Source: Fidelibacterota bacterium (lineage in GTDB: Bacteria > Marinisomatota > Marinisomatia > Marinisomatales > UBA1611). From it: DNA of 38,914 bases. Every line of letters begins with the position of its first letter. The stretch's first letter is position 1. The position numbers were made by a program, and so were the translations under genes. The notes beneath the pieces were generated by a model, which ran no database searches, was not told the DNA's origin, and was given only the letters and a program-made list of their open reading frames with translations. Of the stretch, positions 17,752 through 25,157 are shown one piece after another. The DNA lies in NCBI GenBank assembly GCA_002722105.1, contig PBKF01000059.1, positions 1-38,914 of the forward strand, written 5' to 3'.

Positions 17752-17893
17752 TAGTATTAATAATTTTATTTTCGTCGATCAGGATTTAGAAAGTTTTACT
17801 TATTCAATATAATTAATATGTTATGAATTTATGATTAAAGCGGAAGTTAGTTTAATTATATTTTCTGCAAATATAAATTAGGAATAAAGAAAA

Positions 17894-18085
17894 ATGGAGA
17901 ATATAGATTGGCGGTTACGCATTTTAGTAGGCATTATTTTATTAATAATTGCAGTTGGTGCAATAAAATTATGTCTAGATATGAGAACACTTGAATCAGA
18001 TTATAACAAATATGCAATATTAGCAATTTTAGCGATATGGGGAGGTTGTGATTGGTTAATGAAAGGAATCCAGGATAAAACATAA
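17894..18085 (+). CDS. Small two-TM membrane protein of unknown function
   Basis: This 63-residue protein has two hydrophobic helices (about residues 9-26 and 40-55) separated by a charged loop MRTLESDYNK. An AGGAA element precedes ATG 17894 at a short distance. It ends four bases before the YwaF/TMEM164-like gene, so the two are probably co-expressed. I do not recognise a family. The spacing, the Shine-Dalgarno-like element and the clear amphipathic design support a real gene. Confidence 0.6.
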   Translation: MENIDWRLRILVGIILLIIAVGAIKLCLDMRTLESDYNKYAILAILAIWGGCDWLMKGIQDKT

Positions 18086-18088
18086 TTT

Positions 18089-18811
18089 ATGCAGGAATTA
18101 GTTCATAAGTATATGATCGAACCAAATCCATTCATACAGTTTGGAGCAGACCATATTATTGGCTCGATAATATTTGTAATCCTTTGGATTTGGCTGCCAC
18201 TGTATTCAAAGGAAAATCTATCAAAAAATAGTCAAAATCGATTGGGCATTATTTTGGGGTTCATTGTCATGTCTAATTATTTGGTCTGGGTAATATTAGA
18301 AATTATCTCTGGGACATTTGATTTTAAATTGCATCTCCCATTTCACCTATGCCGTTTCGCAAATCTAGCAATTCCAATCGTGATGATCTGGAAAAAAGAG
18401 AGACTTTTTCAAGTATTATATTTTTGGGGAATGTCAGGCATGTTGCAGGGCGCGATTACCCCAGATGTAACCCACGGTTTCCCTCATTTCCATTATTTCA
18501 GATTCTTTATCGGTCATAACGGTATGGTGCTTGTCCTCATCTATGCAATAGTTGTTTTAGGTTTTAGGCCAAGTTTTAAAGGTTTACTTGACTCATTTAT
18601 TGCGCTGAATTTATTTTTGATTTTAGCAGCAGTTATAAATTTAATTTTAGATTCAAATTATTTTTGGATTTGTGCCAAACCGCCAACTAACTCTCTATTA
18701 GATTATTTGGGCCCCTGGCCATGGTATATATTAATAGCTGAATTTGTGGCATTGTTACATTACTTTTTGGCTTTTCTTCCATTTTATATCTTAAATAATA
18801 AGAAAAGATAA
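18089..18811 (+). CDS. YwaF/TIGR02206-family membrane protein (TMEM164-like)
   Basis: This 240-residue protein has six to seven TM helices. The segments LHLPFHLCRFANLAIPI (Cys88) and TPDVTHGFPHFHYFRFFIGH (H129, H133, H135, H143) are the hallmarks of the bacterial YwaF/TIGR02206 family. That family is placed with eukaryotic TMEM164, described as a cysteine-dependent acyltransferase acting on ether phospholipids. Cys88 and His143 would be the natural counterparts of the proposed catalytic pair, but that mapping is from memory and not aligned here. The gene follows the 63-residue two-TM protein by three bases. Confidence 0.8.
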   Translation: MQELVHKYMIEPNPFIQFGADHIIGSIIFVILWIWLPLYSKENLSKNSQNRLGIILGFIVMSNYLVWVILEIISGTFDFKLHLPFHLCRFANLAIPIVMIWKKERLFQVLYFWGMSGMLQGAITPDVTHGFPHFHYFRFFIGHNGMVLVLIYAIVVLGFRPSFKGLLDSFIALNLFLILAAVINLILDSNYFWICAKPPTNSLLDYLGPWPWYILIAEFVALLHYFLAFLPFYILNNKKR

Positions 18812-18860
18812 CTAAAATGACTTGTTTACATTCTTTGCACTGAAAGGAGGATTTATAATA

Positions 18861-18893
18861 ATGAGATTAAAATCGCTTAAAACGCTCATTTAA
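18861..18893 (+). CDS. Ten-codon mini-ORF behind a perfect Shine-Dalgarno (leader peptide or gene remnant)
   Basis: AAAGGAGG at 18843-18850, the strongest ribosome-binding sequence I see in the window, is followed ten bases later by ATG and the ten-codon frame MRLKSLKTLI, then TAA. The next gene starts 55 bases downstream after a long T-rich run. It could be a leader peptide for the DoxX-like gene or the stump of a deleted gene. No pause codons or alternative hairpins are evident. Confidence 0.3.
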   Translation: MRLKSLKTLI

Positions 18894-18947
18894 AGATTGT
18901 TTTTTTTTATTTTTTGATATAATATTTGGATAGAAAGATAAAAAAAA

Positions 18948-19298
18948 ATGATTATTTCGTTATATAATTCTGTTGAATCGTTAAAAATAATAGCAGGCGT
19001 TGCTGTCTTCTTTGTGTGGGTTGTTCGTTACGAAAATATAAAAAGAGAATTTATAGAATTTCAGTTACCAACCTGGCTCAGAGATCTAGTTGGTATTTTG
19101 AAGATTTCATTTGCTGCCATGCTTCAATTCCCAAACTTAGAATTAGTAAAGATTGGTGCACTTGGGATTACTCTATTAATGATTGCTGCTGTTATAACGC
19201 ATGTAAGACTAAAAAGCCAATTTAGGCGATATATAGCATCTGTTGCAATGTTAAGTATCAGTGTTTTGATTTTGTACTATACAATAATGATTACATGA
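18948..19298 (+). CDS. DoxX-like four-TM membrane protein
   Basis: This 116-residue protein has four predicted TM helices. The pattern of a conserved early Arg/Glu-rich loop, RDLVGILKISFAAMLQF, and then GALGITLLMIAAVITHVRLK is that of DoxX-like (DoxX_2) proteins, whose third helix usually reads GxxxLxxMxxAxxTH. Members are small quinone- or redox-linked membrane proteins of uncertain function. It stands alone between the mini-ORF and the SRPBCC gene, in the same direction as both. Start ATG 18948 lacks a clear Shine-Dalgarno. Confidence 0.72.
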   Translation: MIISLYNSVESLKIIAGVAVFFVWVVRYENIKREFIEFQLPTWLRDLVGILKISFAAMLQFPNLELVKIGALGITLLMIAAVITHVRLKSQFRRYIASVAMLSISVLILYYTIMIT

Positions 19299-19344
19299 AC
19301 TGCTTCCTTAGAAATATTTTAACTGGATTATTATTTATAACATT

Positions 19345-19797
19345 ATGATTTTCCAACAAAGAACAGTCATTAAGAATAAAGATGTTTCTAATGTTATCAG
19401 TTCCTTTGAAGATGAAAATTTTCTGAAGTATCTCACCTTTGCACAACCTGTTAAAATTGTGGAATGGAATGGAATCGATAATGGTAAAAAAGCATCATTT
19501 CTATTTTGGTTCTTTGGCTGGAGAAAAATATCAGTTACACATATGAATTACGTTAAAAGAAAAAACTATCTTTTTTTCACTGACGTCGGAAATTCACTAC
19601 CATTTGGTCTTAATAATTGGGAGCACCATCACATTGTAAAAACCCATTATGATGGATCTATTATAATTGATAAAATTTTCATTGATACAGATAATCTTAT
19701 AAAAAAATATTTTTTCACACCAATAATGTTATTTCCCATATTAATAAGAAAAATAACATACAAACTATGGTTCTACTTACCGGACAGAAAAAAATGA
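19345..19797 (+). CDS. SRPBCC/START-like ligand-binding protein
   Basis: This 150-residue soluble protein fits the SRPBCC (polyketide cyclase/Coq10-like) fold. It begins with a beta strand (IFQQRTVI) and a helix DVSNVISSFEDENFLKYL. It ends with WEHHHIVKTHYDGSIIIDKIFID, the usual paired strands before the long C-terminal helix (LIKKYFFTPIMLFPILIRKI). The family binds hydrophobic ligands. It ends in an ATGA overlap with the lipoprotein gene. No catalytic residue can be assigned. Confidence 0.62.
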   Translation: MIFQQRTVIKNKDVSNVISSFEDENFLKYLTFAQPVKIVEWNGIDNGKKASFLFWFFGWRKISVTHMNYVKRKNYLFFTDVGNSLPFGLNNWEHHHIVKTHYDGSIIIDKIFIDTDNLIKKYFFTPIMLFPILIRKITYKLWFYLPDRKK

Positions 19798-20300
19798 AAA
19801 TTATTCAAAAACTAATCACAATTAGAATGTATCTCATTGGTATTCTGATAGCATTTATTGGATGCGAGTCTAACAAATTAAATACTCCAAGTCTTGTAAG
19901 TGTTAGATGGGTTTCTGAAAAACCATATTGCGAAGTCTGGTTACAAAATTGGGGTACATATACAAGATTACTATTAATAATCGATACTGATACAGTGCTA
20001 ATAGAACCAAGTCAGTACAGTACTGAAAAAAAGGATAAGGAGTACCTAAGTCCTAAGCCCTACCGCCTAATTAAAAAACAGCAGATGAAGGGTAATATAG
20101 TATGGGATGATGTAATTAATTGGGAAAATGGAAATGAAAACGAGTTTATTTGGAAAGTTGATCGAGCAAATCCAAAAATAAAACTACCGCAGGTATATAA
20201 TTGTACTGTAGCACAGTACAATGATTCTCTCAGATTAAATATTTCCAGTAATGTTGAAAACTTCGTTTCACTTGGCTTAAAACCAATATACTATAAATAA
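19794..20300 (+). CDS. Putative small lipoprotein, function unknown
   Basis: This protein has 168 residues from ATG 19794, which overlaps the SRPBCC stop as ATGA; an in-frame ATG at 19767 is less likely. The N-terminus has basic residues, a hydrophobic run, and a lipobox-like FIGC before ESNKL, so the mature form would be lipidated at Cys. The rest is beta-rich with many Trp/Tyr. I recognise no domain. The lipobox has Phe at -3, which is not ideal, so a simple secreted protein is the alternative. Confidence 0.6.
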   Translation: MKIIQKLITIRMYLIGILIAFIGCESNKLNTPSLVSVRWVSEKPYCEVWLQNWGTYTRLLLIIDTDTVLIEPSQYSTEKKDKEYLSPKPYRLIKKQQMKGNIVWDDVINWENGNENEFIWKVDRANPKIKLPQVYNCTVAQYNDSLRLNISSNVENFVSLGLKPIYYK

Positions 20301-20380
20301 AAAACGCTCATAACGCTCTTTTAATTCTTGGAAAATATATTCACTTATCCATATATTCAGTTAAACAAATGAGGTATAAT

Positions 20381-20656
20381 ATGTCGATTTTAGATTCCAT
20401 TGTAAAAGGTACTGACCTAAAACACTTCAATGAAACAAAGATAAAGTCCATGAGCAACTTTGATGCTAGAAAAGCTGACCAAGACCTGAGAGCTTGTCCC
20501 GTTTGTAAAGTGGTATGGGAAGTTATGGTTTTCAATAATACAAGCGATTATAAGTACTATCAAAATTTCCCAAGATATGGCAAGAAAAAAGGTGTTTGTC
20601 CCAGTTGTTCAATAAGAATTAAAAACAAATATTACCACAACACAGAAGTATTATAA
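20381..20656 (+). CDS. Small zinc-ribbon-like protein
   Basis: This protein has 91 residues from ATG 20381, chosen over ATG 20369 because GAGG at 20371-20374 is six bases upstream of it. Two CxxC knuckles (CPVC and CPSC) about 35 residues apart suggest a single zinc ribbon. The N-terminal half is polar with many Lys and Asp. The zinc ribbon may bind RNA, DNA or a protein; nothing in the neighbours decides. Function unknown. Confidence 0.6.
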   Translation: MSILDSIVKGTDLKHFNETKIKSMSNFDARKADQDLRACPVCKVVWEVMVFNNTSDYKYYQNFPRYGKKKGVCPSCSIRIKNKYYHNTEVL

Positions 20657-20680
20657 CCGTCAGAAGCTACCTAATTCTGG

Positions 20681-20686
20681 TATAAT
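20681..20686 (+). promoter_or_regulatory. Candidate -10 promoter box
   Basis: TATAAT lies 25 bases before ATG 20711. No convincing TTGACA is found 16-18 bases upstream, so this is only a candidate for the basic-protein/peroxidase pair. Confidence 0.3.
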
Positions 20687-20710
20687 AGGTTTATATAAAT
20701 AGGAGTTAAA

Positions 20711-21025
20711 ATGAAAAAATCTGCATTAAGAAAAAACCGCCTAAAGTCACCGGAATTTTCTGAGACGAAATGGACATCAGATTCCACTAATCTTGGTGAA
20801 TATATCTTTAGAAGGCTATCATTAGATCAATCAAATAAAGATTTAAGAAAGGTGCGCCCTGTGCATCAACTAAGTCAATTAATTGTTAGTAGCCAAGAAA
20901 TAAATAAATATATTGATGACTATTTAGATATGGTTGATCGTAAAAGAACCAAAAACTCTAAAATTAAATATTACAACAAAAAGCCAAACGAAATAGAATA
21001 CCCAGAATATATGGGTCACAGTTAG
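20711..21025 (+). CDS. Small basic protein of unknown function
   Basis: This 104-residue, lysine/arginine-rich, mostly helical soluble protein has a good AGGAG at 20701-20705 six bases before ATG 20711. A TATAAT at 20681-20686 may be a -10 box. I recognise no family. It ends six bases before the glutathione peroxidase gene, so the two may be co-transcribed. The strong ribosome-binding site and coding-like composition support a real gene. Confidence 0.55.
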   Translation: MKKSALRKNRLKSPEFSETKWTSDSTNLGEYIFRRLSLDQSNKDLRKVRPVHQLSQLIVSSQEINKYIDDYLDMVDRKRTKNSKIKYYNKKPNEIEYPEYMGHS

Positions 21026-21031
21026 CAAAAA

Positions 21032-21619
21032 ATGAAATTAAAACTTAGAGATATAGCTATGTTCACTTTTATGTCAACGCTCCTATCAGGTGTAGGGGCC
21101 ATGATCTTTTCAGAAAAATCATTAATTGCAGATCCGCTCGCAAAACCAAAAAAATCATTTTATTCTCTTAGAATGAATGATATTAATGGCAAAAGAATTG
21201 ATTTAAAAGCTTACCAAGGAAAAAAAATTATGATAGTTAACGTTGCTTCCAAGTGTGGGTTTACGAGTCAGTACATTGACCTTCAGAATTTGTATGACAA
21301 TAATAGCGATAAATTAGAAATTATAGCTGTGCCATGTAACGATTTTGGGATGCAGGAGCCAGGATCGCCGTCGGAAATAAAAGAATTCTGCTCAACCAAT
21401 TACGGTGTGTCATTTTTAATTGCTGAGAAACAGAGAATAAAATCAAAACCTGCCAGTGATCTTTACAAATGGCTATCTAACCCAAATTCCAATGGATGGA
21501 ATAGTGCTCTTCCTTCATGGAACTTCTGTAAGTATATCATTAATGAGAATGGAGAATTGACCCATTTTTTTCGAAGCAGTGTTAACCCCAATAGCAATGA
21601 AATCAAAAAAGTCCTTTGA
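21032..21619 (+). CDS. Glutathione peroxidase-family thiol peroxidase, membrane-anchored or exported
   Basis: This 195-residue protein begins with a hydrophobic signal/anchor segment (residues 8-26) followed by the GPx fold, so it likely acts in the periplasm or on the membrane. The peroxidatic Cys75 lies in NVASKCGFTSQY, Gln108 in FGMQEPGS, and Trp163-Asn164 in WNFCKY, which gives the complete tetrad. Cys120 in EFCSTNYG is a candidate resolving cysteine, implying a thioredoxin-type reductant. The usual CNQFG is CNDFG here (Asp104 for Gln). It lies just upstream of a decayed photolyase gene. Substrate is probably H2O2 or lipid hydroperoxides. Confidence 0.92.
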   Translation: MKLKLRDIAMFTFMSTLLSGVGAMIFSEKSLIADPLAKPKKSFYSLRMNDINGKRIDLKAYQGKKIMIVNVASKCGFTSQYIDLQNLYDNNSDKLEIIAVPCNDFGMQEPGSPSEIKEFCSTNYGVSFLIAEKQRIKSKPASDLYKWLSNPNSNGWNSALPSWNFCKYIINENGELTHFFRSSVNPNSNEIKKVL

Positions 21620-21771
21620 TAATCTCTGAAACGATAAATTAAGTTAAAAACTCAAAAATATATTTAGCCTGCACAAACCCAATAAGTTTGGTTAAGAAAT
21701 GAAAGAATGCTAGGGCTAAAACATAATAATGTAGCCAAAAATATAGATTTCTAAAGAAAAGAACCAAATAT

Positions 21772-22809
21772 TTGGAATCCACATTTATTTTCCCCAATCA
21801 ATTATTTGATCCTAATCCTGCTCTGTCAAGGAGCAGATTAGTATTCATATTAGAAGATCCTCTTTTTTTGGAGATTACAGATATCCTATATCATTTAATA
21901 AAAAGAAAATTCTTCTCCACTATTTATCTATTGAACATTATGCAATAAAACTAGTTGATTATGGATACAATGTAAACAAGCTAGAATATAAGTCATTGTG
22001 TCATAAAGGGTATATTGAAGAAATCATCAAAAGGTATGATTTATCAAATATTCATTTGGTAGATGTAGTTGATTATGAACTCAGATTACGATTTCATGAT
22101 GCAAAAAGAAATACTGGGGTAAAATTAAGCTGGTATGATTCCCCTAATTTTTTATTGACCTTTTCTGAAATTGAATCAGATTTTAAGGAAAAAAAATACC
22201 ACTTAATGGGTAATTTTTACAAAAAGCAAAGAAAAAGATTCAATATTCTTGTAGATAAGAATTTAAAACCAGTTGGAGGTAAATGGAGTTTTGATGATCA
22301 AAATAGAAAAAAACTACCGAAAAAGATAAACCTACCAAGTTCAAATAAATTAAGATACGATCAAAAAATATTTAATAAGAGTATAGAAAAAATCAACTTG
22401 AATTTTAATGAAAATATTGGGAATCTTGATGGGTTTAATTATCCATGCACCCGCGAATCAGCTAAGACTTCTTTTGAAAATTTCCTTACTGATAGATTAG
22501 AGTATTTTGGTCCATATGAAGATGCAATAACCAACTCTGATTCCTCTTTATTCCACTCTGTACTTACGCCGTATTTAAATATTGGGTTAATTAATCCAAA
22601 AGAAATTATGCATTTATTATTAGAATACTCGAGAGAAATCCCTATACCAATTAACTCAATTGAGGGGGCTTTATTGGATCTTTATTCATGATAACCGAAA
22701 TTATTTTATTAAAAACCCACGCATGGCAATGATGGTAAAACTATATGACAAAAAACCCAATGAATTAAAACAAGAATATAGAAGGATTATTAACGAAATT
22801 AACTTATAA
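21772..22809 (+). pseudogene. Decayed photolyase-related gene (DPRP/PhrB, FeS-BCP type)
   Basis: Parts of a deoxyribodipyrimidine photolyase-related protein are spread over three frames. Frame 1 gives IFPNQLFDPNPALSRSRLVF then ILEDPLF. It breaks at the seven-T run 21863-21869, after which the frame of the 21996-22691 ORF continues with GDYRYPISFNKKKILLHYLS. That frame carries the family signature GGKWSFDDQNRKKLP and ends just after IPINSIEG with an early stop. A family C-terminus, NPRMAMMVKLYDKKP, follows in another frame from 22714 to the TAA at 22807-22809. The FAD- and Fe-S-binding half between these parts is absent. A TTG at 21772 is the likely old start. The product would have been a light-driven DNA-repair enzyme; it cannot work as it stands. 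Confidence 0.82.
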
Positions 22810-23048
22810 TATTGATTGTGTCCCCGCTAAAAATATCTTTAAAGTACAATATTGTTTCCTAATATATTTTTAGACATTATGTGGTTAAAATATTTAAAAT
22901 TATTTAATCTCCGAAAATACACTCGAATATCTTTCTTAATTTTTTCTTATTAAAGCTTTTGGTATATTTTCTAGACATAGTCTGTCAGATATATACATTT
23001 TTTCTTAGCTTTTCAAAACATTCTTCTTCATGATCAAGAGAGGGAATA
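22810..23048. other. Intergenic region without recognised features
   Basis: The 239 bases between the pseudogene and the peptidase hold no ORF with coding character, no tRNA-like fold and no clear terminator. A GAGAGGG at about 23038-23044 serves as the ribosome-binding site of the next gene. Confidence 0.6.
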
Positions 23049-25157
23049 TTGACTAAAATAGAAACTAGTTTAACAATACTAATTTTTGGAATCTTATTTA
23101 CAGGAATATATATGACATCTGTTGCGTCTTCTACGCCCCCTGTTGCACCCCAAATACCCAAACACTTCATTATCCACAATGATAAAAGAATTGATGATTA
23201 TTATTGGCTAAATGAAAGAAATACAAAACCGGTCTTAGATTATTTGAAAGCAGAGAATGATTATACATTAGCTAAAATGAGACATACGGAAAAGCTTCAA
23301 AAAACCCTATATGAGGAAATGAGAAGCAGGATTAAAGAAGATGATAATTCAGTCCCTTATAAGTTTGGGAATTATGTGTATTACACTCGGACTAAAGAAA
23401 ATATGCAGTATGAAATTTATTGCAGAAGATTTGAAGACTTAAATGGAAAAGAGCAAATAACTTTAGATTTAAATAATATTGTCAAGAAGTATGATTACTT
23501 GACATTAAGTGCTTATAAAATTAGCCCAAATGAAAAATTATTAGCATATACCATTGATACTTCTGGAGCAGAAAAACATAAATTAATTATAAAGGAAATT
23601 AATTCAGGAAAAATAATAGATGACCAATTATGCAATCTAGACGGTTCAGTGGAATGGGCAAACGATAATGAAACTTTATTTTACATAGTATTAGACTCTG
23701 CACAGCGTCCATATCAACTATGGCGGCATAAGTTAGGTGATGTCCAATCAGAAGATGTTTTAGTTTATGAAGAATTAGATGATCGCTTCCATGTAGGGCT
23801 TCATCGTACTAAAAGTGGTGAATACTTAATAATGGATATCGCTAGTAATGTAACTTCAGAAGTTTATCTATTAGATCGGAATAAACCTTACAGTGATTGG
23901 AATGTTGTTCAGTCACGGGAACAGGATGTAGAATATTATGTTTACCATCGTGGAAATTATATATATCAATTGACCAATAAAGATGCGTTCAATTTTAAGT
24001 TAATTCGAACTCCGATTGATGGAGGCCCAGAGGAAGAGATAATACCAAATAGGGAAACAACTTTAATTGATGATGTATCTTTATTTAAAAATCATATGGC
24101 TGTTTTGGAACGAGTTGAAGGAAACCTTGAAATCAGAATATATGATTTTAATTCAAATATTTGGTATAACCTTGAAATGGATGAGGAAATATATTCCTTG
24201 GCATTTGAGGAGAATTATAACTGGGACTCAGAATTTTTAAGATTTGGTTACGGATCATTCCGAACGCCTTATTCTATTTATGATATAGATTTCAAAACAA
24301 AGGAAAAGACATTACGTAAACAGGAAGAAGTATTGGGTGGTTATAATTCTGAAAATTATATTTCACAAAGGATCTGGGCACCCACACATGATGGGAAAAA
24401 AGTTGCTATAACATTATTGTACAATAAAAGAGTTGAATTAAAAGGAAATAACCCTTGTTTATTATGGGGATACGGTAGTTATGGAGCCACCTATGACCCT
24501 TGGTTTTCATCAAATATATTTAGCCTTATTGATCGTGGGTTTGTTTATGCCCGTGCTCATATAAGAGGGTCTTCATTTTTGGGCCGAAAATGGTATTTAG
24601 ATGGAAAAATGAAACGGAAGACAAATACTTTTAAAGATTTTATATCAGCAGGTCAGTTTTTAGCAAATGAAGGAATTACTTCTCCTGAAAAAATGGCAAT
24701 ATATGGAGGAAGTGCAGGAGGTTTGCTAATCGGAGCAGTAATGAATATGGCGCCTGATCTTTGCAAAGTTGCAATCCCCAGCGTACCATTTGTTGATGTT
24801 ATAAATACTATGCTTGATTCTTCTATACCCTTGACAGTTATAGAATTCGAAGAATGGGGTAATCCTTTAGAGAAGGAATATTATGATTATATGAAATCAT
24901 ATTCTCCGTATGATAATGTTGCTGCTAAAGAATATCCACACACTTTGGTTCTGGCCGGTTACAATGATCCTAGGGTACAATATTGGGAGCCTGCTAAGTG
25001 GACTGCCAAACTTAGAAGAATGAAAAATGGCTCAAATGATCTTTTACTTAGAACAATAATGGGTGCAGGACATTTTTCATCCTCCGGCAGATTTGATTAT
25101 TTAAAGGATGTAGCTTTTTATTATGCTTTTATTATAGATAAAATTGGAATTAGTTAA
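23049..25157 (+). CDS. Exported oligopeptidase B-like S9A serine peptidase
   Basis: This 702-residue prolyl-oligopeptidase-family enzyme starts at TTG 23049, supported by GAGAGGG just upstream. Residues 1-27 form a signal peptide, so it acts in the periplasm. The N-terminal cap strand carries DDYYWLNERNTKPVL, the usual OpB/POP entry motif. The rest to about 400 is the beta propeller, then the alpha/beta hydrolase domain. The catalytic triad is Ser555 in GGSAGG, Asp640 in GYNDPRV, and His675 in GAGHFSS. The oxyanion-side loop reads IRGSSFLGRKW where most OpB proteins have RGG...G. The stop overlaps the aldehyde dehydrogenase ATG by one base. The specificity (basic residues or proline) is not certain. 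Confidence 0.9.
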   Translation: MTKIETSLTILIFGILFTGIYMTSVASSTPPVAPQIPKHFIIHNDKRIDDYYWLNERNTKPVLDYLKAENDYTLAKMRHTEKLQKTLYEEMRSRIKEDDNSVPYKFGNYVYYTRTKENMQYEIYCRRFEDLNGKEQITLDLNNIVKKYDYLTLSAYKISPNEKLLAYTIDTSGAEKHKLIIKEINSGKIIDDQLCNLDGSVEWANDNETLFYIVLDSAQRPYQLWRHKLGDVQSEDVLVYEELDDRFHVGLHRTKSGEYLIMDIASNVTSEVYLLDRNKPYSDWNVVQSREQDVEYYVYHRGNYIYQLTNKDAFNFKLIRTPIDGGPEEEIIPNRETTLIDDVSLFKNHMAVLERVEGNLEIRIYDFNSNIWYNLEMDEEIYSLAFEENYNWDSEFLRFGYGSFRTPYSIYDIDFKTKEKTLRKQEEVLGGYNSENYISQRIWAPTHDGKKVAITLLYNKRVELKGNNPCLLWGYGSYGATYDPWFSSNIFSLIDRGFVYARAHIRGSSFLGRKWYLDGKMKRKTNTFKDFISAGQFLANEGITSPEKMAIYGGSAGGLLIGAVMNMAPDLCKVAIPSVPFVDVINTMLDSSIPLTVIEFEEWGNPLEKEYYDYMKSYSPYDNVAAKEYPHTLVLAGYNDPRVQYWEPAKWTAKLRRMKNGSNDLLLRTIMGAGHFSSSGRFDYLKDVAFYYAFIIDKIGIS

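Larger units (their letters stand above)
18879..20311. repeat. Eleven-base direct repeat AAAACGCTCAT bracketing three genes
   Basis: Identical copies lie at 18879-18889 (inside the mini-ORF) and 20301-20311 (straight after the lipoprotein stop, followed by a second partial AACGCTC at 20312-20318). They frame the DoxX, SRPBCC and lipoprotein genes. They are too short to define a mobile unit and may be chance in AT-rich DNA. Confidence 0.25.

Noticed and set aside
18812..21031. Integron cassette array with attC sites
   Set aside because: Small co-directional genes and the AAAACGCTCAT repeats suggested it, and a GTTAAAC occurs at 20361-20367, but no paired RYYYAAC/GTTRRRY cores with inverted arms were found and no integrase is present.
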